Positions 6,136 through 14,290 of a DNA stretch of 26,155 nucleotides are shown here, in pieces; position 1 is the first letter of the stretch; every line of letters begins with the position of its first letter. The notes below the pieces were generated by a model, which saw only the letters and a list, made by a program, of their open reading frames with translations, was not told where the DNA came from and made no database searches. The stretch is from NCBI GenBank assembly GCA_946405645.1, contig CAMJHW010000002.1:1-26155 (forward strand). The letters run 5' to 3'. Source of the stretch: an uncultured Bacteroidales bacterium (GTDB lineage: Bacteria; Bacteroidota; Bacteroidia; Bacteroidales; UBA932). The position numbers and the translations under genes were made by a program.

Positions 6136-7937
6136 TCTTCTTCACCGCTTTTTCTTTTTCTCTCCAGAGGATCGAGCAAAATCTTGCGGATACGCATGAA
6201 ATGAGGCGTGACTTCGACCAGTTCATCGTCCTGGATGTATTCCAAGGCCTCTTCGAGGGAGAACTTGATGGCCGGAGGCAGGACGACCTTCTCGTCGCTT
6301 CCCGCCGCACGGACGTTGGTGAGCTTCTTGGTCTTGCAGATATTGATGTTAAGGTCGCGCTCACGGGTGTGCTCACCGAGCACCTGTCCGCCGTAGATCT
6401 CCTCTCCGGGCTCGACGAAGAAACGGCCGCGGTCGAGGAGCTTGTTCATCGAGTAAGCCACGGCCTCGCCGGTCTCAAGGGAGACGAGCGAGCCGTTGTT
6501 GCGGTGCTCAAGCTCGCCCTTGAACGGCTGGTACTCCTTGAAGCGGTGGGCGACGATGGCCTCTCCCTGGGTGGCGGTAAGCATGTTGCTGCGGAGGCCC
6601 ATAAGGCCGCGGGTCGGAATCTCGAACTCGAGAAGGGTGCGGTCCCCGCGCGGCTCCATGCGGAGCAGGGCGCCTTTGCGGCGCGTGGCGATCTCGATCG
6701 CAGCGCCGACAAAGGCCTCGGGGACCTCGATGGAGAGGTCCTCGATGGGTTCGCAGCGCTGACCGCCGATGACCTTGTCCAGGACTTTCGGCTGGCCGAC
6801 CTGGAGCTCGAAGCCCTCGCGGCGCATAGTCTCGATGAGCACCGACAGGTGCAGCACACCACGGCCGTACACGACGAACGAATCGGCGGAAAGACCGGGC
6901 TTGACGCGAAGGGCGAGGTTCTTCTCGAGCTCGCGGTCGAGACGCTCCTTGAGATGGCGCGAAGTGACGTATTTTCCATCCTTGCCGAAGAAGGGGGAAT
7001 TGTTGATCGTAAAGAGCATGCTCATCGTCGGTTCGTCGATGGCGATAGGCGGAAGCGCCTCTGGATTCTCATAGTCCGCGATAGTATCGCCGATCTCGAA
7101 CCCGTCGATGCCCACCACGGCGCAAATGTCACCGCAACGGGCTTCCTCTACATTGGTCTTGCCAAGGCCTTCGAACACCATCAGCTGCTTTATCTTCTGC
7201 TTCTGAACGACGTCATAGCGCTTGCATAGGCTTATGTTCTGTCCGCTGCGAAGCGTTCCGCGGGTGATACGGCCGACGGCGATACGTCCCACGTAAGGCG
7301 AATACTCGAGCGAAGAGATAAGCATCTGGGGAGTGCCCTCGATGACCTCCGGAGCGGGGATGACCTCAAGGATAGCGTCGAGGAGCGGCGTGATGTCGGT
7401 ACCGGGCGTATGCCAGTCCTCGGACATCCAGCCCTGCTTGGCGCTGCCGAAAATGGTCTTGAAATCGAGCTGCTCGTCAGTGGCGTTGAGGTTGCACATG
7501 AGGTCGAATACCTCCTCCTGCACCTCGTCGGGACGGCAGTTGAGCTTGTCCACCTTGTTGACGACGACGATGGGCTTCTTGCCCATTTCCAGCGCCTTCT
7601 GGAGGACGAAACGGGTCTGCGGCATGCAACCTTCGAAGGCATCGACAAGCAGCAGCACGCCATCCGCCATGTTGAGCACGCGCTCCACTTCCCCTCCGAA
7701 ATCGCTGTGCCCGGGAGTATCGATAATGTTGATCTTGACTCCTTTGTAGATAACGGAGACGTTCTTGGCCAGGATGGTGATGCCGCGTTCGCGCTCAAGG
7801 TCGTTGTTGTCGAGGATGAGCTGGCCGAGGTTCTCGGGCTGGCGGACGAGGTTGGCCTGATAGATCATGCGGTCGACGAGAGTGGTCTTGCCGTGGTCGA
7901 CGTGCGCGATGATCGCTATGTTTCTGATTTCCTGCAT
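6129..7937 (-). CDS. typA: Translational GTPase TypA/BipA
   Basis: A ribosome-associated GTPase of 602 residues, the usual family length. The P-loop AHVDHGKT is at residues 11-18, [12 protein letters not shown] is the switch II segment, and [10 protein letters not shown] gives guanine specificity. EF-G-like domains and the BipA-specific C-terminus ([30 protein letters not shown]) follow. ATG 7937 is chosen over the in-frame TTG at 7943 because [18 protein letters not shown] is the normal start. BipA helps 50S assembly and stress adaptation. It is divergent from the dehydrogenase at 8045; a possible TAGATTTG box lies at 7941-7948, but its partner element is poorly spaced. Confidence 0.98.
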   Translation of the reverse strand: MQEIRNIAIIAHVDHGKTTLVDRMIYQANLVRQPENLGQLILDNNDLERERGITILAKNVSVIYKGVKINIIDTPGHSDFGGEVERVLNMADGVLLLVDAFEGCMPQTRFVLQKALEMGKKPIVVVNKVDKLNCRPDEVQEEVFDLMCNLNATDEQLDFKTIFGSAKQGWMSEDWHTPGTDITPLLDAILEVIPAPEVIEGTPQMLISSLEYSPYVGRIAVGRITRGTLRSGQNISLCKRYDVVQKQKIKQLMVFEGLGKTNVEEARCGDICAVVGIDGFEIGDTIADYENPEALPPIAIDEPTMSMLFTINNSPFFGKDGKYVTSRHLKERLDRELEKNLALRVKPGLSADSFVVYGRGVLHLSVLIETMRREGFELQVGQPKVLDKVIGGQRCEPIEDLSIEVPEAFVGAAIEIATRRKGALLRMEPRGDRTLLEFEIPTRGLMGLRSNMLTATQGEAIVAHRFKEYQPFKGELEHRNNGSLVSLETGEAVAYSMNKLLDRGRFFVEPGEEIYGGQVLGEHTRERDLNINICKTKKLTNVRAAGSDEKVVLPPAIKFSLEEALEYIQDDELVEVTPHFMRIRKILLDPLERKRKSGEEDC

Positions 7938-8044
7938 AATCAAATCTATACTACTAAACTAACTGAATCTTGCAAAATTACGGTTTTTCGGGCACAATAC
8001 GAATTTTTTATTTTATTTTTGTATATAACACAAGACCGGACCAT

Positions 8045-8974
8045 ATGAAAATCGTTTTCCTGGATGCCTCCACAGTCGGCGATACGCCGCTGGACGAGAT
8101 CGCCGCCCTCGGAGATCTCATATGCTATCCCACTTCGACCAAGGAAGAGGCGCTGTCGCGCGTAAGCGACTGCGAAGTTCTGATTATCAACAAAATAATC
8201 GTCGACTCGGAGCTGATTGCCGCAGCTCCGTCGCTCAGACTCATCTGCGAAGCGGCCACCGGAGTCAACAATATCGACTTGAAAGCTGCGGCAGCCAGAA
8301 ACATACCCGTAAAGAACGTAGCCGGATACTCCACCGATTCGGTGGTACAGGAGACTTTCATGCATATCCTCTCCCTCGCCGGCAACGGCCCCTACTTCGA
8401 TACGGCCGTCAAGTCCGGCACGTACTCCGCAGGCCCCATCTTCACCGACCTCAGCCGACCGTTCTATGAACTTACCGGCAAGACTATCGGCATCATCGGA
8501 CTGGGCAACATCGGCACTAAGGTAGCACGCGTGGCAGAGGCTTTCGGAATGAAGGTGGTCTATTATTCGACATCGGGGACATCACACAACAAGGAATATC
8601 CGAGTCTCCCCCTCGATGAACTGATGCGTACGGCGGACGTCATCAGCATCCACGCCCCATACAACGAGCGCACCGCGGGACTGGTAGGGGCGAAGGAACT
8701 TGCCCTTATGAAACCGACGGCATTCATCGTCAACATGGGCCGCGGCGGCATAGTCGACGAGGCTGCGCTGGCGCAGGCCGTCGACGAAGGCCGCATCGGC
8801 GGCGCCGCACTCGACGTGTTCGTCAAGGAACCGCTGCCTGCGGACAATCCCCTCCTCCACACACGGCATCCCGAGAAGTTCCGCTTCACCCCGCATACTG
8901 CCTGGGCAAGCGTAGAGGCAAGGACCCGCCTCGTTTCCGCCATCGCGGCCAATATACGCGAGACATTCAGCTGA
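8045..8974 (+). CDS. D-2-hydroxyacid dehydrogenase (glycerate dehydrogenase-like)
   Basis: A 309-residue NAD-dependent D-2-hydroxyacid dehydrogenase, cytoplasmic. The Rossmann motif GLGNIG is at 152-157. Catalytic residues are Arg233 (NMGRGGIVDE), Glu262 (VFVKEP) and His284 (FTPHTAW). Length and motifs fit glycerate dehydrogenase/hydroxypyruvate reductase (hprA type), but substrate cannot be read from the sequence; D-lactate or phosphoglycerate-related enzymes are alternatives. ATG 8045 is chosen because the frame upstream is AT-rich and non-coding. A TATTTTTG box at 8014-8021 is the likely -7 element; a good -33 partner is not evident. The gene stands alone and ends at the hairpin at 9000-9032. 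Confidence 0.92.
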   Translation: MKIVFLDASTVGDTPLDEIAALGDLICYPTSTKEEALSRVSDCEVLIINKIIVDSELIAAAPSLRLICEAATGVNNIDLKAAAARNIPVKNVAGYSTDSVVQETFMHILSLAGNGPYFDTAVKSGTYSAGPIFTDLSRPFYELTGKTIGIIGLGNIGTKVARVAEAFGMKVVYYSTSGTSHNKEYPSLPLDELMRTADVISIHAPYNERTAGLVGAKELALMKPTAFIVNMGRGGIVDEAALAQAVDEGRIGGAALDVFVKEPLPADNPLLHTRHPEKFRFTPHTAWASVEARTRLVSAIAANIRETFS

Positions 8975-8999
8975 TCAACGACAACTACGGATAAAAAAC

Positions 9000-9032
9000 A
9001 ACCGGTCCCGGAGGATATCTCCGGGACCGGTT
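9000..9032. terminator. Bidirectional terminator
   Basis: A perfect 14-bp stem (AACCGGTCCCGGAG, loop GATAT). On the minus strand it is followed by TGTTTTTTAT and terminates the tRNA-Leu transcript just beyond its 3' end. On the plus strand the tail is weak, but it is the only candidate for the dehydrogenase gene. Confidence 0.9.
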
Positions 9033-9035
9033 TCG

Positions 9036-9118
9036 TGCGCGGGATGAGACTCGAACTCACACGCCTTTTACAGCACTAGCTCCTGAAACTAGCGCGTCTA
9101 CCATTCCGCCACCCGCGC
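9036..9118 (-). tRNA. tRNA-Leu (anticodon CAG)
   Basis: An 83-nt class II tRNA: acceptor GCGCGGG/CCCGCGC, anticodon loop TTCAGGA giving CAG, long variable arm (TGCTGTAAAAGGCGT), T arm GTGAG-TTCGAGT-CTCAT with a terminal wobble pair. CCA is not encoded. Confidence 0.95.
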
Positions 9119-9132
9119 TCAGAAGTGGACTG

Positions 9133-9161
9133 CAAAGATACAAAAAGTTTCGGAAATCCAA
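9133..9161 (-). promoter_or_regulatory. Promoter for tRNA-Leu
   Basis: On the minus strand TTG (9161-9159), 18 bases, TATCTTTG (9140-9133). The -7 box is perfect; the spacer is one base shorter than usual. It lies between the Mfa2-like gene and the tRNA. Confidence 0.6.
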
Positions 9162-9167
9162 GCATTA

Positions 9168-9977
9168 CTAGAAAGTAATTTCAAAGCTCAGAGTCTTCTT
9201 CCATTTCGAGGTGGAAACCGTCAGGGAAGAGCGCGAGAAATCCATCTCCACACTCACATCCTCAAGGTCCCGTGCAGTCCAGTCATATCCGCTTTCAAGG
9301 ATGTACTCCCCGACCGGAAAGCTCCGGACTTCGTCGGAATCCAAAAAGTACACTTCGAGACGCAGAGAGCCGTCCCGCTGCCGTGGAACGTTCAGATGGC
9401 ACAGGCCGCCGGCGGAAGGGGACGAAAAGCAATTGAAAAGCCCCTCCGCCGGCGTCCCGTCCATCGTACAACCGGCGACATTGCCTTCAAGCCGGATGCG
9501 ATACGGCCGCGCAACGGCGTTGAAGGAGGTCTTCATGCTCACTGTCAGCATACAGTACTCCTTGTGAAGCCTGACGACGCGGCGCATCTCGCCGGCCAAC
9601 GCTGAGAAAGAGTCGGAAAAGAGGTAAAGCGCCGGGCATTCGTTACCTTCCGGTATAAGCACTCCTCTCCGAGACAATTCTTCCAGGCCCGGACCGCAAG
9701 CAGCGACGACATCTATCTGCGACTTCGGCACTGCCAGTTCGTATTCCGTTACGATTTCCCGCAAGTCGAATCCATCCTCTACATAGAAACCATCCCCGGC
9801 ACTTACCGCCAGCACAAGGGAATCGAGTCCCTTCTTCACCAGGCCGGCCGTCTCCACCGCCTCCAAATCCAAAGTCAGGAAACACGGACATCCTTCACGG
9901 TCTTCCTTGACCGAACAAGACAGGAGAAGCCAGAAGCACAGAACCGCCGCCGCACCGGCACGCAGGTCAGAACACAT
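9168..9977 (-). CDS. FimB/Mfa2-family fimbrial accessory lipoprotein
   Basis: A 269-residue lipoprotein. From ATG 9977 a signal peptide ends in the lipobox LLSC with lipidated Cys21, followed by SVKEDREGCPCFLTLDL. That Cys-Pro-Cys segment directly after the lipid site is characteristic of the FimB/Mfa2 family, which anchors or caps type V fimbriae in Bacteroidales. The open frame runs further upstream (to 10109), but that part overlaps the preceding gene and lacks a signal peptide. The gene starts 11 bases before the end of the DUF3575 gene, so the two are co-translated. No FimA/Mfa1 shaft subunit is in the window, so the partner is unknown. Confidence 0.8.
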   Translation of the reverse strand: MCSDLRAGAAAVLCFWLLLSCSVKEDREGCPCFLTLDLEAVETAGLVKKGLDSLVLAVSAGDGFYVEDGFDLREIVTEYELAVPKSQIDVVAACGPGLEELSRRGVLIPEGNECPALYLFSDSFSALAGEMRRVVRLHKEYCMLTVSMKTSFNAVARPYRIRLEGNVAGCTMDGTPAEGLFNCFSSPSAGGLCHLNVPRQRDGSLRLEVYFLDSDEVRSFPVGEYILESGYDWTARDLEDVSVEMDFSRSSLTVSTSKWKKTLSFEITF

Positions 9978-10527
9978 ATACCAGACCGAGCAAGAAGTCG
10001 TTGGGCAGGACGAAATGGCGCTCCCCTTTCCCGACCACACGTCCGCATTCCGGACAGGCGTACGTCGTATACCGTTCATACCCCGTCCAGACGCCGGCGC
10101 CGATCTCAAGGTTCAGACTCGGAGACAGCATATACGTGTAACCTCCCGTCAACCCTCCTCCTATCCTGTCCCCTTCCGAAGTTTCAGCCTCGGTAAGTCC
10201 CCCGCGGTTGTATTCCTGGTACTGCGCCTTGCCGGCCAACCACCAACCGGAGTGGATGTGCCAGGGCCAGTACCTTCCTCCCACGGCCACGGTTCGCTGA
10301 CGGGCCTGCATCTGGTCCGCCACCCCCTCCCTGCCGGGAAAGGTGAAAGGATTGTAACGGAGGCCGAGGTTGGCCGTCCAATGCCTGGAGAATCCCCAGG
10401 AAGCCTCGACGTTCATCGTACCGAGGTTGACATAGCCCAGCACATTGGTAGATAAGGACATCTCCTGGGCGTACGTCCTGCCGCACATCAGCAGCGGAAG
10501 GACAAGAAGAATAACGAAGCGTTTCAT
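9967..10527 (-). CDS. DUF3575 outer-membrane protein
   Basis: A 186-residue protein with a signal peptide (MKRFVILLVLPLLMCGRTYAQ) and alternating aromatic strands ending in GLVYVF, typical of a small outer-membrane beta-barrel. It matches the DUF3575 pattern (LSTNVLGYVNLGTMNVEASW near residue 25), often found in fimbrial loci of Bacteroidales. It contains an unusual CPEC pair near residue 158. It starts 6 bases after the metalloprotease-like gene and overlaps the Mfa2-like gene, so it is the middle gene of a three-gene operon. An exact role is not established. Confidence 0.8.
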   Translation of the reverse strand: MKRFVILLVLPLLMCGRTYAQEMSLSTNVLGYVNLGTMNVEASWGFSRHWTANLGLRYNPFTFPGREGVADQMQARQRTVAVGGRYWPWHIHSGWWLAGKAQYQEYNRGGLTEAETSEGDRIGGGLTGGYTYMLSPSLNLEIGAGVWTGYERYTTYACPECGRVVGKGERHFVLPNDFLLGLVYVF

Positions 10528-10533
10528 AGCCGA

Positions 10534-12105
10534 TCAATCATATCTTTTGAAAGCCTGTCCTATGATGGTGCCGTATTCAGGATACAGGCTTTCAAGCTTA
10601 TCCTGAAGGGTGTCGCTGTCAATAACATCGGGCTGGAGAGCCTTCGAGATCCTCGACCTGTCGAGTCCTCGTTCGTCAAGATACAGGAGGACCTGCGGAT
10701 GGAACCAGTAGGAAGTCCCGAAAGACATCCGATCCTCCCCGTAACGGTCCTTGTACAACCTGTTCTGCATATAGTAACCCCAAGACTCGCCGACGGCACA
10801 ATGTCCCGAGCCATCTCCGGCGCCTGCCCCGTACATCTTGCCTCCTGACTCGACGAAAGATCTAAGGACATAGGAAATATACTTGTTCCAGTACTCTTTC
10901 CCGACCTGGGCGAAATGGCTCGCATGGGCAAGCTCGTGCACCGTTCCGGCATATATCGTCGAGTATTCTTCTATATCCTTGACTCCAAGGGTAATATCCG
11001 GAAGGAACATCTTGACGGTATTCTTGAAATCTCCCAGGTACTTTCCTATGGAGGTGTCGTCCACCAGCACGCCCTGCTGGAGCATAGGCGTGCTGCACGC
11101 ATCCAGTGACTGGAAAATCCATATCCTGGTATTCGCCGGAGGAAGAGTAACTTTTCTGTCGCTGGCAGAGCAGGACTCGTAATAATCCCACGCGGCGTTG
11201 TTGACGACCGTACGGGTAAAGAGACGGCGGTCGGAGTCTTTGGTCACGGTAAGGCTTACCCCTTCCGGCCCGGCCTTACCGAGAGTGGAGGACGAAGCCG
11301 GTACAAGGATCTTGTTGAGACCTATCCCGAAACCCTTTTCGTTCTGGAACACAATACGGTAACGCAACTCCGAACTGAACTCGCGGTCCATCGTATAGTA
11401 TCCTTGTGAATCAGTATACGCATGGGCGAACTTCACGAAGGTGTTGCATGACACTTTCACGCCGGCTATGCCTTCCTCAGCCCCGCCGTTACGGGCGTCG
11501 ATGACGGTCAAGCGGCCCGAAGGGCGCGCATGACCAGTCTCGCCGCCCCTCACGGCGGGTTCCAGCATGGCGGCATTGCCAGTCAAGCGGTAGGCCTCGC
11601 GTTCCACCTCTTCCCAGTCTATTCCATCAGCACGGGTGGCGACATTGTCGGCGATATAGCATTCGTCCAGGATCTCGTAACGGATCCCTTTCGGAAAAGA
11701 GTAATCGGGACTCAGGACGGCATACTGCCAGGTAATCGCTTCCCCGTCCAGTTCCGGGTCGTGATAGTAGTCTCCCTCCCGGATGATTTCGTAATCCAGA
11801 GGGTGGTCGGTAAGGTGGATCCCGTCAGACACCAGGCGGTCGTACTCCTCCTCGTTCCGAGGCAGGAAACGGACGTAAATGTCGGTCGGCTTGAGATCCA
11901 CCCGGCCGGCCTTGGAGGGATAAAGGGACAGAAGGGCGGACTCGACATTCGAGACGGAATAAGGATCGTCGAGCCGGTCGCCCAGCACGATCATGTCGTG
12001 CGATACGTCTTCCGGGCCGGCGAGTCCGGGCGCGGCTCCGTCGTCCACGACGGAGCACGCGCACAAGGCGGCGACCGGGAAAAACAGTTTGAATGAAGTT
12101 CTCAT
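10534..12105 (-). CDS. HExxH metalloprotease-like lipoprotein with CarboxypepD_reg-like domain
   Basis: A 523-residue surface lipoprotein. The signal peptide ends in lipobox LCAC (lipidated Cys17). Residues about 198-265 (GRLTVIDARNGG... GVKVSC... TDSQGYYTM) look like a carboxypeptidase-regulatory-like beta-sandwich. The C-terminal part has HELAH at 390-394 and a glutamate at 440 in GESWGYYM, which would complete a zinc site of gluzincin type. Proteolytic activity is thus plausible but not shown. First in an operon with DUF3575 and a FimB/Mfa2-like lipoprotein, it may process or anchor surface fimbrial components. I do not recognise a named family. Confidence 0.8.
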   Translation of the reverse strand: MRTSFKLFFPVAALCACSVVDDGAAPGLAGPEDVSHDMIVLGDRLDDPYSVSNVESALLSLYPSKAGRVDLKPTDIYVRFLPRNEEEYDRLVSDGIHLTDHPLDYEIIREGDYYHDPELDGEAITWQYAVLSPDYSFPKGIRYEILDECYIADNVATRADGIDWEEVEREAYRLTGNAAMLEPAVRGGETGHARPSGRLTVIDARNGGAEEGIAGVKVSCNTFVKFAHAYTDSQGYYTMDREFSSELRYRIVFQNEKGFGIGLNKILVPASSSTLGKAGPEGVSLTVTKDSDRRLFTRTVVNNAAWDYYESCSASDRKVTLPPANTRIWIFQSLDACSTPMLQQGVLVDDTSIGKYLGDFKNTVKMFLPDITLGVKDIEEYSTIYAGTVHELAHASHFAQVGKEYWNKYISYVLRSFVESGGKMYGAGAGDGSGHCAVGESWGYYMQNRLYKDRYGEDRMSFGTSYWFHPQVLLYLDERGLDRSRISKALQPDVIDSDTLQDKLESLYPEYGTIIGQAFKRYD

Positions 12106-12132
12106 AGTCTTTTTCCATTATGATTCCTGATA

Positions 12133-12165
12133 CAAAGTGACGGATAATCATCCGTGTTCACAAAA
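12133..12165 (-). promoter_or_regulatory. Promoter for the surface-protein operon
   Basis: On the minus strand TTTTG (12165-12161), 20 bases, TCACTTTG (12140-12133), one mismatch from TAnnTTTG. The spacer contains the dyad CGGAT-AATC-ATCCG (12141-12154), a possible repressor site. Confidence 0.55.
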
Positions 12166-12185
12166 TGGAAACGTTTAAAATGCAC

Positions 12186-12217
12186 AATCGGCCCCGTACG
12201 CCTGTACGAAGCCGATT
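12186..12217. terminator. Terminator hairpin after deoC
   Basis: AATCGGC (12186-12192) pairs with GCCGATT (12211-12217), with an inner CGTAC/GTACG stem. T-rich on the plus side (TTTTTC), less so on the minus (GTGCATTTT). Its place between two minus-strand operons argues that it ends the deoC transcript. Confidence 0.7.
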
Positions 12218-12243
12218 TTTCTTACGGAAACCTCAGCAAAAAG

Positions 12244-13137
12244 CTAAAAAACGCTGACGGTCTTCTGTTCGATGGCTGACATGAGGGAGTTGGCCAGACG
12301 GCTCACTCCAAATCGGAAGAAGCGGTTGTCGATCCACTCCTTGCCCAATACCGAGGAAACAATGGAATAGTAACATACCGCATCCATGGCATTGGAGATG
12401 CCTCCTGCGGCCTTGAAGCCGACCTTGCGGCCTGTCTTGGCATGGAAAGCGCGGATGCACTCGCACATGACATAGGCCGCCATCGGAGTAGCATTGACGC
12501 TGACCTTGCCGGTGGAAGTCTTGATGAAATCGGCACCAGCCTCCATCGCGAGGAACGACGCCTCGGCTATCTTCTCGGGAGTGACAAGCAGTCCGGTCTC
12601 GAGTATCACTTTGAGCACGACCGTACGTCCGGCCTCCGCCGCCTTGCAGTCGATGGCGGCCTTCATCTCGCGGATCTCGCGGGATGCCTGGTCATAATCC
12701 CCTGCCAGGAAAGAATTGAGAGCGAGCACGATGTCGATCTCGTCCGCGCCTCCTTCAACTGCGAGTTCACACTCGCGGACCTTCACCTCCAAGAAGCTCT
12801 GGGCGGAAGGGAAACAGCTCGACACTGCCGTAACATGCACCCTTGGATCCGCACGGCGGCCGGCGACCACCGACGCGAAATTGGGGAACACGCAGACGGA
12901 AGCGGGCAGCGGATACTCCGGGTAATCCTGCTGCAGCGAGTTGACCTTGTCCACAAGGCTGCACACGGAAGCCACAGTGTCTTCCGTATGAAGCGTAGTG
13001 ACATCCATCAGGGAGAAACACTCCTTCAGGACATCGGCGGAAATGACATTCTCGAGATTGGCGGCGATGATCTCAAGACTCCTGTCGATCTTTTCTTTGT
13101 CGGGGGCATACCCGTACTTCTTGCACAATGTATCCAT
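12244..13137 (-). CDS. deoC: Deoxyribose-phosphate aldolase
   Basis: A 297-residue class I aldolase cleaving 2-deoxyribose-5-phosphate to glyceraldehyde-3-phosphate and acetaldehyde in deoxynucleoside breakdown. The Schiff-base lysine is Lys206 in FIKTSTGKVSVNAT. The second active-site lysine is Lys242 in GFKAAGGI. Asp135 in EIDIV matches the conserved acid. The protein is longer than the roughly 220-260 residue bacterial norm because of an N-terminal extension, as in other Bacteroidota. It follows the radical SAM gene by 13 bases and closes the ftsY-pheT operon. Confidence 0.97.
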   Translation of the reverse strand: MDTLCKKYGYAPDKEKIDRSLEIIAANLENVISADVLKECFSLMDVTTLHTEDTVASVCSLVDKVNSLQQDYPEYPLPASVCVFPNFASVVAGRRADPRVHVTAVSSCFPSAQSFLEVKVRECELAVEGGADEIDIVLALNSFLAGDYDQASREIREMKAAIDCKAAEAGRTVVLKVILETGLLVTPEKIAEASFLAMEAGADFIKTSTGKVSVNATPMAAYVMCECIRAFHAKTGRKVGFKAAGGISNAMDAVCYYSIVSSVLGKEWIDNRFFRFGVSRLANSLMSAIEQKTVSVF

Positions 13138-13150
13138 ATTGTATGTGTTA

Positions 13151-13906
13151 TTATCCTCTTATCTGAATCATGAATCCTTCTTCCGACAGGGGGCGGACCA
13201 ATTCGCGCATCTCCTCTGCCGTGAATTTCACAAGTCCCTCCTGCGGAGTCTCGCGGTCGATAGTATAGACCATCACCTCACGGGGGCGCAAAGTGCGGAC
13301 TATATCCATCCAGCCGTCGAGCACTTCAGGAGATGACGAATCGAAATCGGCGCTCCTGAGGAACATGGTCTGCATGACGAAGTTCCCTTCGAAACGCTTG
13401 AGCGCCTCGACAACGGCTTCGACCCGATACCCTGGCGCGGGACGGTTGATGCGACGCGCAAGTTCAGTGGTAGGGGCGTCTATTTTCAGGATGGGGTTGT
13501 CGACCTTGCGGAGAGCTTCGAATACCGCATCCTTGTGCACCATCGTAGCATTGGAGAGAACCGACACCTTCGCCTGAGGGAAGAAACTGTCCCTGAGCTC
13601 GAGAGTAGTGTCCACCATGGCAGGGAAATCGGGATTGAGCGTAGGTTCCCCGTCTCCGGAAAAAGTGATGGAATCTATACCGATACCCATACGGCTGCAA
13701 GCCTGAAGCTTGTCTCCAAGGGTGACGCGCAATTCAGAGGCGGACGGGAGTCTGGTATCTCCCCTGCCGTCGCAGTTCCATCCGCACTCGCAGTAGATGC
13801 AGTCGAAGTTGCACAACTTGCCATTCTCGGGCAGGACGTTGATGCCCAGAGACGAGCCGAGTCTGCGGCTGCGGATGGGCCCGAATACGAGGGTTTCGCG
13901 CATCAT
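13151..13906 (-). CDS. Radical SAM protein (COG0731-like)
   Basis: A radical SAM enzyme with the cluster motif CNFDCIYC about 31 residues from the start, preceded by FGPIRSRRLGSSLGIN. SFSGDGEPTLNPDF is the glycine-rich SAM-binding segment. About 250 residues, matching the COG0731 group of Fe-S oxidoreductases, whose reaction in Bacteroidota is not known to me. The start is at one of two adjacent ATG codons (13906 or 13903), overlapping the stop of the DUF4296 gene, so translation is coupled. A longer frame to 14056 would lie inside that gene and is rejected. Confidence 0.85.
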   Translation of the reverse strand: MMRETLVFGPIRSRRLGSSLGINVLPENGKLCNFDCIYCECGWNCDGRGDTRLPSASELRVTLGDKLQACSRMGIGIDSITFSGDGEPTLNPDFPAMVDTTLELRDSFFPQAKVSVLSNATMVHKDAVFEALRKVDNPILKIDAPTTELARRINRPAPGYRVEAVVEALKRFEGNFVMQTMFLRSADFDSSSPEVLDGWMDIVRTLRPREVMVYTIDRETPQEGLVKFTAEEMRELVRPLSEEGFMIQIRG

Positions 13907-14289
13907 GGCTCTGCCTCCTCCACGGGCGGTGTCTCCATGGCAGCTTCCCTGGCCTTTTCGAGTGCGGAAACCTCGGCGCCCAAAATGTCGGAAGCTTTCC
14001 TGAGTATCCTGGAAAAACGGTCCGGGTCCTGCAGATAATATGCTATGCTTGCCCAATAATCCTCCAGAGTATAGCCATACTTCTCGATAATAGGCCTGTA
14101 CAGCGCGGTGGTATCCGCACGTTCCCTGATCTCCTGAGACGATTGATTGACCCAGGAGTCAGCAAGGAACATCTCGGCATAGATACGGGCCATCCTGTTC
14201 CTGGGAATGACCCTGCCTTCCCTGCTGCAGGAGCAGAGACAAAGGGCCAGGAAGATGACCGCGATACTATTCCGGACAAATTTTGACAT
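13903..14289 (-). CDS. DUF4296 lipoprotein
   Basis: A 128-residue lipoprotein. From ATG 14289 the signal peptide ends in lipobox LCSC (Cys21). The mature part fits DUF4296: an early I(P)RN.MA.IYAEMFLADSWVNQ helix, then YRPIIEKYGYTLEDYWAS and DPDRFSRIL. The family is Bacteroidota-specific and of unknown function, presumably periplasmic and membrane-anchored. It begins one base after the pheT stop. The upstream in-frame ATG (14358) lies inside pheT and lacks a signal sequence at its start. Confidence 0.85.
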   Translation of the reverse strand: MSKFVRNSIAVIFLALCLCSCSREGRVIPRNRMARIYAEMFLADSWVNQSSQEIRERADTTALYRPIIEKYGYTLEDYWASIAYYLQDPDRFSRILRKASDILGAEVSALEKAREAAMETPPVEEAEP

Positions 14290-14290
14290 A

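Noticed and set aside
6201..7229. A 342-codon plus-strand frame opposite typA
   Set aside because: It is an antisense shadow of the conserved typA gene caused by high third-position GC.
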